5,177 bases of DNA from Bacteroidota bacterium (GTDB lineage: Bacteria; Bacteroidota; Ignavibacteria; Ignavibacteriales; Ignavibacteriaceae): assembly GCA_021796135.1 (NCBI GenBank), contig JAJYOQ010000314.1, positions 1 to 5,177 of the forward strand. The letters are read 5' to 3'. The notes under the pieces were generated by a model. The model worked only from the letters and a program-made list of their open reading frames with translations. It was not told the origin of the DNA and searched no databases. This document shows, piece by piece, positions 1 through 5,177 of the stretch. Position 1 is the first letter of the stretch; every line of letters starts with the position of its first letter. Both the position numbers and the translations under genes were made by a program.

Positions 1-5
1 GTAAA

Positions 6-11
6 TATAAT
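6..11 (+). promoter_or_regulatory. Possible -10 promoter element upstream of hsp20
   Basis: The hexamer TATAAT is a perfect match to the sigma-70 -10 consensus. It would place a transcript start near position 18 and give a 5' leader of about 48 bases before the hsp20 ATG. The matching -35 region would lie before the window, so it cannot be checked. The surrounding DNA is very A+T-rich, so a chance match is quite possible. Bacteroidota-type bacteria often use a different promoter (TAnnTTTG), which I do not see here. I also see no CIRCE inverted repeat (HrcA operator). Confidence 0.25.
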
Positions 12-50
12 TATGAGTTAGTAAAAAAATCACAAATTAAAATAAAAATT

Positions 51-57
51 AAGGAGG
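51..57 (+). promoter_or_regulatory. Strong Shine-Dalgarno site for hsp20
   Basis: AAGGAGG is fully complementary to the 16S rRNA 3' end and lies 8 bases before the ATG at 66. It decides the start, because the same reading frame stays open upstream to the window edge (codons from position 3) with no stop. The core GGAGG also sits in the loop of a small all-A/T inverted repeat (AATTAA at 47-52, TTAATT at 60-65), which would be a very weak hairpin. Confidence 0.85.
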
Positions 58-65
58 ATTTAATT

Positions 66-527
66 ATGGCACTCGTAAAATGGAGCCCGGAAAGGGAGTT
101 ATTAAATGTTGAAAGGGAGTTCAACAAATTATTTAGATCATTCGGTAGCCGATTTGGTTCGACTTCTGAAGAGGGTGATGCCGAATATGAAAATGCGGTT
201 TGGATGCCGCTGACGGATATTTCAGAAGATAAAGATAGATATACAATTAGGTTGGATCTACCGGGGGTAAGCAAAAGTGATGTAAAAATATCGTATGTTG
301 AAGGTCAGCTAAATATCAGCGGAGAAAGAAAGCAGGAAAAGGAATCTAAAGATTCCAAGTATCATCGTATGGAAAGAGTCTTCGGAAAATATTATCGCTC
401 TTTTACATTACCGCAACAAATTAGAGAAGACCAAATCGAAGCCGAGTTTAAGGACGGTCAGTTGAGCATTACTGTTCCAAAGGCTGAAGAGGCTAAACCG
501 AAAGAAATTGAAGTAAAGGTAAAGTAA
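66..527 (+). CDS. Small heat-shock protein, Hsp20/alpha-crystallin family
   Basis: A 153-residue cytoplasmic ATP-independent holdase. Family members form oligomers that bind unfolding proteins and keep them available for refolding by DnaK and ClpB. The short N-terminal arm (residues 1-45) begins MALVKWSP, close to the usual start of bacterial members. The alpha-crystallin domain runs from about W46 to P138. It includes the DLPGV turn (64-68), the LNISGERK strand (82-89) and the diagnostic A-x-F-K-D-G-x-L-x-I-x-V-P block (126-138). The C-terminal tail carries I-E-V at 148-150, the I-x-I/V motif that docks into a neighbouring subunit. Length is normal for the family. The start at 66 is supported by a strong ribosome site 8 bases upstream; in-frame codons continue to the left edge but would add a Lys/Ile-rich leader unlike the family. 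It is first in the cluster and is separated from the next gene by 123 bases with a terminator-like hairpin, so it may be produced in excess over the genes behind it. Naming it hspA or ibpA would be arbitrary. Confidence 0.96.
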   Translation: MALVKWSPERELLNVEREFNKLFRSFGSRFGSTSEEGDAEYENAVWMPLTDISEDKDRYTIRLDLPGVSKSDVKISYVEGQLNISGERKQEKESKDSKYHRMERVFGKYYRSFTLPQQIREDQIEAEFKDGQLSITVPKAEEAKPKEIEVKVK

Positions 528-547
528 ACCCTGAAAAATGATTGAAT

Positions 548-581
548 TGAAAAGGGTGGCTGCTTTCAGTTACCCTTTTCA
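548..581 (+). terminator. Terminator-like hairpin after hsp20
   Basis: A 15-base left arm (548-562, TGAAAAGGGTGGCTG) pairs with a right arm (567-581, CAGTTACCCTTTTCA) around a CTTT loop. All 15 positions pair, two of them as G-U wobbles. The right arm ends in TTTTCA followed by TTTATTAATTT, so the G/C-rich core (GGGTGGCTG/CAGTTACCC) runs straight into a T-rich tract. This is the form of an intrinsic terminator, 20 bases past the hsp20 stop. The T-tract is interrupted by CA, so termination may be partial and the element may act as an attenuator. The arms also have A-runs on the left, so some activity on the opposite strand is possible, but no gene lies there. Confidence 0.7.
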
Positions 582-620
582 TTTATTAATTTCAGTCATT
601 AAATAAGTTTTATTTTGATT

Positions 621-650
621 GGTCTTCCTTGAGAAAGGTGTGAGGAGAAC
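621..650 (+). promoter_or_regulatory. J-protein ribosome site within a possible SD-masking hairpin
   Basis: The ribosome site is AGGAG at 643-647, unusually close (3 bases) to the ATG at 651; an alternative AAGGTG at 635-640 has a spacing of 10. The pyrimidine run at 623-630 (TCTTCCTT) can pair with it: C627-G645, C628-G644, T629-A643, T630-G642 wobble, T626 bulged, T625-A646, C624-G647, T623-A648, then a G-A mismatch and G621-C650. The helix is short and imperfect, as in known RNA thermometers. A competing small hairpin, CCTT/AAGG around a GAGA (GNRA) loop at 627-638, would leave AGGAG free. Pairing is read by eye and no folding energy was computed. Confidence 0.35.
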
Positions 651-1565
651 ATGGAGTATAAAGATTATTACAAAACTCTTGGCGTCGAAAAAAATGCAAA
701 TGCCGATGAGATAAAAAAAGCATATCGTAAGCTTGCGAAAAGATATCATCCGGATAAAAATCCCGGCGACAAGTCGTCCGAAGAAAAATTTAAAGAAATT
801 ACGGAAGCTAATGAAGTTTTAAGTGACCCCGAGAAAAGAAAAAAATATGATACTCTAGGCTCAAACTGGAAGCAGTACCAAAATACGGGTAATGAAAGAG
901 GATATAATAGTTATTCGAATCAAAGAAATTATAATGTTCCCCCGGAGTTTGAAAATTTATTTGGCGGAGCTGGATTCTCTGATTTCTTTGAAAGTTTTTT
1001 TGGTGGAAATATTAATGCGCAAAGAAAAGGCAATACTTTTCGACGCGGCCGGAAGGGAAAAGATTACGAAGCAATTTTAAACATTTCATTGGAAGATGCT
1101 AACGCCGGTGTCGAACGCGAAATTTCTGTCGATGGGAAAAAACTTCGCGTTAAAATTACTCCAGGTATTCAAGAAGGGAAAAAACTTCGATTAAAAAATC
1201 AAGGAGCTGAAGGCATTGGGGGCGGGGAACGCGGAGATCTCTATTTAACTATTCAAATAGAAAAGCATCCTGTCTTTGAAAGAAGAAACGATGATCTATA
1301 TTACTCAATGCCGATAGATTTGTATACTGCTGTTTTAGGTGGGAAAAAACAAATTAAGACATTGGAAGGAAAAATCATTAATATTGATATTCCCAAAGAA
1401 ACAGACAACGGAAAAACTCTTCGACTTAAAGGATTGGGAATGCAGAAATCCGACGGCTCAAAAGGAAAGGGAGATTTATTCGTCACTATTTCGGTAAACA
1501 TACCAAAGAATCTTTCTTCGAAAGAGATTAAACTTTTTAATGAACTATCTGAACTTAGAAAATAA
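651..1565 (+). CDS. cbpA: Class B J-domain co-chaperone (CbpA/DnaJ-type, no zinc finger)
   Basis: A 304-residue Hsp40 that, by family knowledge, delivers unfolded clients to DnaK and triggers its ATP hydrolysis. The J domain spans about residues 5-70, with the essential HPD at 33-35 between helices II ([12 protein letters not shown]) and III, and the closing KRKKYDTLG at 62-70. An Asn/Tyr/Gln-rich linker (71-95) follows, then a Gly/Phe segment (100-119, FGGAGF and FFGG). Two beta-sandwich client-binding domains occupy about 138-300, marked by the paired motifs [10 protein letters not shown] (176-185) and [10 protein letters not shown] (254-263), KHPVFER (205-211) and LGGKK (229-233). There are no CxxCxGxG repeats, so this is a class B protein of CbpA type rather than canonical zinc-finger DnaJ, and its length fits CbpA. 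The ATG at 651 starts directly before the J domain and no upstream in-frame start exists. It lies 30 bases before htpG and is probably co-transcribed with it. The symbol cbpA is by family resemblance; curved-DNA binding is not implied. Confidence 0.93.
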   Translation: MEYKDYYKTLGVEKNANADEIKKAYRKLAKRYHPDKNPGDKSSEEKFKEITEANEVLSDPEKRKKYDTLGSNWKQYQNTGNERGYNSYSNQRNYNVPPEFENLFGGAGFSDFFESFFGGNINAQRKGNTFRRGRKGKDYEAILNISLEDANAGVEREISVDGKKLRVKITPGIQEGKKLRLKNQGAEGIGGGERGDLYLTIQIEKHPVFERRNDDLYYSMPIDLYTAVLGGKKQIKTLEGKIINIDIPKETDNGKTLRLKGLGMQKSDGSKGKGDLFVTISVNIPKNLSSKEIKLFNELSELRK

Positions 1566-1595
1566 AATTATTTAAAATTAACATGGAGAAAATAA

Positions 1596-3506
1596 ATGGC
1601 ACCAAAACAAATGACTTCTGAAAAACATGAATTTAAGGCTGAGATAAAGCAACTTCTGGACATTCTCGTTCATTCTCTTTATACAAGCAGGGAAATTTTC
1701 TTAAGGGAATTAATATCTAATGCCTCAGATGCGCTTGATAAATTGAGGTTTGAATCAACTAAAGGAACCGACATTCTCGATAAAGAATTACCACTCGAAA
1801 TAAAAATAAATTTTGACGAGAAGAAGAAATTATTAACTATTTCAGATACCGGAATAGGTATGACGAAAGAAGAATTAATAAATAACATAGGTACAATTGC
1901 AAAATCCGGGTCAGCTGAATTTTTGAAACAGTTAAAAGATAACAAATCAGATGTGAATAATATTATTGGAAAATTCGGCGTGGGATTTTATTCCGTGTTT
2001 ATGGTTGCCGAAGAAGTGGTCATTAAAACAAAGTCATTTAAAAAGGATTCTCCCGAAGTTGAATGGAAATCCGATGGGCTTGGAAATTATGAGATTGAAG
2101 AAATTAATAATGATCTAAAACGCGGTACGATAATAGAAATTCATTTAAAAGAGGATGCAAAGGATTTTGCCGAAAAGTATCGACTTGAATCAACTATTAA
2201 AAGACATTCGAATTTCATCTCATTTCCTATCTATCTAGAGAATGAAAAGATAAATACAATATCTGCGCTTTGGCGGGAACCGAAAAATAAAATTACTAAG
2301 GAAGAGTACACCGAGTTTTACAAATTCTTAAGCTACGATAGCGAAGAGCCGATGGATACTATCCATGTCACCGTCGATGCCCCAATACAATTTAGTGCCC
2401 TCCTTTTTGTTCCTAAAAAGAATTTTGATTTATTCGGGTTCAACCGTGAAGATTACGGTTTAGATCTGTATGTCCGTAGAGTATTGATTCAACACAAAAA
2501 TAAGGATTTGCTGCCGGAATATTTAAGCTTCGTAAAAGGTGTTGTGGATTCGGAAGATTTACCTCTGAATATCTCAAGAGAGACTTTACAGGAAAATGTG
2601 ATCTTCACGAAAATTGCAAACAGCATTACAAATCAGGTGCTCTCGTACCTCCTGAAAAAAGCAAAAGACGAACCTGAAAAATATGCTGAGTTCTGGAAGG
2701 AACACGGAAGAGTCTTTAAGCTTGGCTACAGCGATTTTACAAACATGGAGAAGTACTCACAATTATTGAGATTTAATTCTTCAACCAGTAGCAATGCTGA
2801 TCAGCTAACCGGACTCGAAGATTATGTCTCAAGGCTAATTGATGGGCAAAAAGAAATTTATTATGCTTTCGGAAATAGCCGGGATGCAATAGCCCTCGAT
2901 CCTCATCTTGAAATTTTTAAACGGAAGGGAATTGAGGTTATTTATCTCTATGATCCGATAGATGAATTTGTTGTTACATCAATTAGAAAATTTAAGGATT
3001 TTGATTTTAAGTCGGTCGATTCTACTGAGCTTAATAAATTGGAACAGTTAAAAGATGTTTCAGAAAAAGAAAACAAATTTCAAAGTCTTGACAATGATGA
3101 TGAAAAGCAATTCGACAGCCTTCTTGCAAAAATAAAAGCAATTCTCGGCGACCGGGTTACGGAAGTAAAAGAATCAAAACGATTAAGTGATTCTCCGGCA
3201 TGTGTAGTTAGTGCGGAAGAGGGCATGTCTGCTTCAATGCAGAAAATTTTACGCTTGACGAATAAAGATATATCGGTTCAGAAAAAAGTCTTTGAAATAA
3301 ATAAAGACCATAAACTTATTAGAAATCTTTTAAAGATATTTAAGTCAAATTCAAACGATGAATATATTGGAAACGTAGCGGAAGAATTATATGAATCGGC
3401 TTTGTTGCTTGAGGGAAGTTTGAATGACCCTTACAAACTGGTAAAAAGAATGAATCAGATGCTTGAACAATCAAGCGAATGGTACACAGAAGTAAAAAAA
3501 CTGTGA
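1596..3506 (+). CDS. htpG: Molecular chaperone HtpG (bacterial Hsp90)
   Basis: A 636-residue cytoplasmic ATP-dependent dimeric chaperone that remodels client proteins, cooperating with DnaK and J-proteins. The N-terminal GHKL ATPase domain (about 8-220) shows the N-box RELISNASDALDKLRF with catalytic E38 and Mg-binding N42, the adenine-contact DTGIGM with D84 (84-89), the GTIAKSG lid segment (99-105) and the glycine-rich GKFGVGFYSV (125-134). The middle domain follows (about 225-495), with LPLNISRETLQEN carrying the ATP-contacting R328 and Q332. The C-terminal dimerisation domain includes the bacterial signature SDSPACVV and the amphipathic segment EGMSASMQKILRL. There is no charged linker and no MEEVD tail, as expected for a bacterial rather than eukaryotic Hsp90. 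Length is typical and all catalytic residues seen are intact. The start at 1596 is supported by GGAG at 1585-1588, 7 bases upstream, and by the family-typical ExHEFKAEIKQLL opening. It sits 30 bases after the J-protein gene and 48 bases before clpB, consistent with one operon. Confidence 0.98.
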   Translation: MAPKQMTSEKHEFKAEIKQLLDILVHSLYTSREIFLRELISNASDALDKLRFESTKGTDILDKELPLEIKINFDEKKKLLTISDTGIGMTKEELINNIGTIAKSGSAEFLKQLKDNKSDVNNIIGKFGVGFYSVFMVAEEVVIKTKSFKKDSPEVEWKSDGLGNYEIEEINNDLKRGTIIEIHLKEDAKDFAEKYRLESTIKRHSNFISFPIYLENEKINTISALWREPKNKITKEEYTEFYKFLSYDSEEPMDTIHVTVDAPIQFSALLFVPKKNFDLFGFNREDYGLDLYVRRVLIQHKNKDLLPEYLSFVKGVVDSEDLPLNISRETLQENVIFTKIANSITNQVLSYLLKKAKDEPEKYAEFWKEHGRVFKLGYSDFTNMEKYSQLLRFNSSTSSNADQLTGLEDYVSRLIDGQKEIYYAFGNSRDAIALDPHLEIFKRKGIEVIYLYDPIDEFVVTSIRKFKDFDFKSVDSTELNKLEQLKDVSEKENKFQSLDNDDEKQFDSLLAKIKAILGDRVTEVKESKRLSDSPACVVSAEEGMSASMQKILRLTNKDISVQKKVFEINKDHKLIRNLLKIFKSNSNDEYIGNVAEELYESALLLEGSLNDPYKLVKRMNQMLEQSSEWYTEVKKL

Positions 3507-3510
3507 TTAG

Positions 3511-3540
3511 CTGGGTGTCGGATTTAAATTTGATACCCAG
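3511..3540 (+). other. Intercistronic hairpin between htpG and clpB
   Basis: CTGGGTGTCGGAT (3511-3523) pairs over 13 positions with ATTTGATACCCAG (3528-3540) around a TTAA loop; three pairs are G-U wobbles. No T-tract follows on either strand, so it does not look like an intrinsic terminator. It starts 5 bases after the htpG stop, and its last base touches the clpB ribosome site (GAAGGA at 3541-3546, 8 bases from the ATG). Plausible roles are protecting or marking an mRNA end between two cistrons, or limiting ribosome access to clpB. Both roles are inferred. Confidence 0.6.
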
Positions 3541-3554
3541 GAAGGAAAAATATT

Positions 3555-5177
3555 ATGGCATTTAATCTTAGCAGGTTAACTGTAAAAGCACAAGAGGTCG
3601 TTCAATCGTCTCTTGAGATTGCTCAAAATTATAATAATCAAATTGTGGAACCGGAGCATATACTTGCTGCGCTAATTCAGGAAACTGGAAATATTGCCGA
3701 TACAATTATTCAAAAAACAGGAGGAAATATTTCGCGTTTAAAAGTTAAAACTAATGAGCTTCTTGAAAATCTTCCCAAGGTAAGCGGTTCAGGCTCTGGT
3801 AATCAGCAAATGTCCAGCGCGGCGTTTAAGCTTTTTGATATTGCCGCTGAAGAGGCAAGAGCTTTAAAGGATGAGTTTGTTTCGACCGAACATATTCTGC
3901 TTGCACTTTCTTCATCAGAAGGAAAGGCAGGTCAGCTTTTACGCGATAATGGGATTTCTCACGAAGAAACTCTTTCGGCATTAAAAGATGTTCGTGGTAA
4001 TCAAAGAGTAACCTCGCAAAATCCCGAAGACACGTATCAAGCTTTGAAAAAATACGGAAACAATTTGAACGAGCTTGCTAAAGCAGGTAAGCTTGACCCA
4101 GTTATCGGAAGAGATGAAGAGATCAGAAGAGTTCTTCAAGTGCTTTCAAGAAGGACAAAAAATAATCCTGTTCTAATAGGTGAACCTGGTGTTGGTAAAA
4201 CAGCAATTGCCGAAGGAATAGCACAACGTATTATTTCGGGCGATGTACCGGAAAATTTAAAGTCTAAAACTATCATGGCTTTGGATATGGGAACTCTTAT
4301 TGCTGGTACTCAATTCCGCGGACAGTTTGAAGAAAGAATGAAAGCAGTAATTAAAGAGGTTGAAGAATCAAACGGTGAAATAATACTCTTCATCGATGAG
4401 CTCCATACTCTTGTCGGTGCTGGCGCTGTCTCCGGCTCGATGGATGCTGCGAATATATTAAAACCTGCTCTCGCACGTGGTGAGCTTCATGCAATCGGCG
4501 CAACTACTTTAAATGAATATAAAAAGTATATCGAAAAAGATGCTGCCCTTGAAAGAAGATTTCAACCGGTGCTTATAACGGAACCTTCGGAAGAAGATAC
4601 AATTTCAATTTTACGCGGACTGAAAAATCGTTATGAAGTTCATCATGGGGTCAGAATTACTGATAGTGCTATTATAGCCGCAACTCAATTGTCAAGCAGA
4701 TATATCACGGATAGATTTCTTCCTGATAAAGCAATTGACCTGATTGATGAAGCCGCATCAAAATTAAGAATTGAAATTGATTCAATGCCGGAAGAGCTTG
4801 ACGCTATCGAAAGAAAAATTAAACAGCTTGAAATAGAAAATGAAGCTTTGAAGCGGGAAAAAGATGAAGCATCTATAAAAAGATTAGAGGAACTGAAAGC
4901 AGAAATGAGCGGACTTGTTGAAGAAAGGAATCAGCTTAAGCTTCATTGGGAACTGGAGAAAGAAAAGATACAGAAAATAAGATCGATGAACAGCGAAATT
5001 GAAGGTGCAAAACTTCAAGCGGAGAAATTTGAACGTGAGGGTGATCTCGGAAAAGTTGCAGAGCTTCGTTACGGGAAAATTTCTACTTTGGAAAAGGAAC
5101 TACAGAAAGAAACGAATAAGCTTTCGGAGATTCAAAAAAATCAAAAGATGCTTAAAGAAGAAGTTGATGCCGAAGAC
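3555..5177 (+). CDS. clpB: ATP-dependent disaggregase ClpB (3' end cut by window)
   Basis: The first 541 codons of the Hsp104-family AAA+ chaperone, which as a hexamer threads proteins out of aggregates together with DnaK and J-proteins. The frame is open to the window edge with no stop; full-length ClpB is usually about 860 residues, so roughly the last third is missing. The Clp N domain (about 1-145) holds the two repeat units, with [12 protein letters not shown] and [11 protein letters not shown]. The first AAA+ module (about 160-400) begins [13 protein letters not shown] and shows Walker A GEPGVGKT (209-216, K215), Walker B ILFIDE (D281, E282), the GATT sensor segment, and arginine fingers R334 and R335 in LERRF. 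The coiled-coil middle domain (about 410-525, heptad-rich [18 protein letters not shown] onward) separates ClpB from ClpA and ClpC. The last residues, KEEVDAED, are the lead-in to the second AAA+ module. The ATG at 3555 is preceded by GAAGGA and gives the family-typical N-terminus. It follows htpG by 48 bases, across a stable hairpin. I see no ATG or GTG near codon 150 for a short form. Confidence 0.97.
   Translation, partial: MAFNLSRLTVKAQEVVQSSLEIAQNYNNQIVEPEHILAALIQETGNIADTIIQKTGGNISRLKVKTNELLENLPKVSGSGSGNQQMSSAAFKLFDIAAEEARALKDEFVSTEHILLALSSSEGKAGQLLRDNGISHEETLSALKDVRGNQRVTSQNPEDTYQALKKYGNNLNELAKAGKLDPVIGRDEEIRRVLQVLSRRTKNNPVLIGEPGVGKTAIAEGIAQRIISGDVPENLKSKTIMALDMGTLIAGTQFRGQFEERMKAVIKEVEESNGEIILFIDELHTLVGAGAVSGSMDAANILKPALARGELHAIGATTLNEYKKYIEKDAALERRFQPVLITEPSEEDTISILRGLKNRYEVHHGVRITDSAIIAATQLSSRYITDRFLPDKAIDLIDEAASKLRIEIDSMPEELDAIERKIKQLEIENEALKREKDEASIKRLEELKAEMSGLVEERNQLKLHWELEKEKIQKIRSMNSEIEGAKLQAEKFEREGDLGKVAELRYGKISTLEKELQKETNKLSEIQKNQKMLKEEVDAED

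Noticed and set aside
1..21. A possible tail of an upstream gene ending in TAG at 19-21.
   Set aside because: Only six codons are visible before the stop, with no recognisable protein content, so it cannot be supported.
3..65. Reading frame of hsp20 stays open upstream of the ATG to the window edge, so the protein might be longer.
   Set aside because: The strong AAGGAGG site 8 bases before position 66, and the family-typical MALVKWSP N-terminus, favour the start at 66. The upstream codons give an A+T-driven Lys/Ile-rich peptide with no ATG in that frame.
11..274. Opposite-strand open frames at 11-274, 1301-1501 and 1679-1945, and a second forward frame at 892-1080.
   Set aside because: They lie inside or against clearly conserved chaperone genes in other frames, lack recognisable domains, and are shadows of the codon bias.
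528..557. ACCCT (528-532) can pair with AGGGT (553-557), a conceivable antiterminator for the hairpin at 548-581.
   Set aside because: Five pairs cannot compete with the 15-bp stem without some helper, and there is no visible leader peptide or ligand-binding fold.
576..604. Sigma-70-like pair TTTTCA (576-581) and TTAAAT (599-604) with 17-base spacing, a possible promoter for the J-protein gene.
   Set aside because: Each hexamer matches only 4 of 6 consensus positions, and the -35 would overlap the terminator stem; this is expected by chance in A+T-rich DNA.
3900..4080. An internal start producing the short ClpB form known from E. coli near codon 149.
   Set aside because: No in-frame ATG or GTG with a ribosome site appears around codons 130-180; codon 152 is GTA.

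Overview
The window holds a single-strand cluster of four heat-shock and protein quality-control genes, all reading left to right: a small heat-shock protein (Hsp20, 66-527), a zinc-finger-less class B J-domain co-chaperone (CbpA/DnaJ-type, 651-1565), the bacterial Hsp90 HtpG (1596-3506), and the first 541 codons of the ClpB disaggregase (3555 to the window edge). There are no RNA genes, mobile elements, CRISPR arrays or sizeable repeats. No gene-free stretch exceeds 123 bases.

The DNA is A+T-rich, the genes carry recognisable purine-rich Shine-Dalgarno sites, and the proteins are Lys/Glu/Asn/Ile-rich. From the protein style and the layout I lean towards a Bacteroidota/Chlorobi-group bacterium, possibly of the Ignavibacteria type. 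That is an impression, not something the sequence proves.

Layout. Positions 1-65 are an A+T-rich leader with an isolated TATAAT and a strong AAGGAGG ribosome site before hsp20. Between hsp20 and the J-protein gene (528-650) there is a strong 15-bp hairpin running into a T-rich stretch, a plausible intrinsic terminator or attenuator. It is followed by a leader in which a pyrimidine stretch can pair with the J-protein's ribosome site. The J-protein gene and htpG are 30 bases apart, and htpG and clpB are 48 bases apart. The second of these gaps contains a 13-bp hairpin that lacks a T-tract and ends exactly where the clpB ribosome site begins.

How the genes work together, from established chaperone biology: Hsp20 holds unfolding proteins in a refoldable state, the J-protein delivers clients to DnaK (Hsp70) and stimulates its ATPase, ClpB with DnaK pulls proteins out of aggregates, and HtpG acts on later folding intermediates. 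DnaK and GrpE are not in the window and must be encoded elsewhere. The coding content is conventional; I see no undescribed system. The more interesting signals are the RNA-level elements in the gaps, which could set the relative output of the four chaperones or make it heat-dependent.
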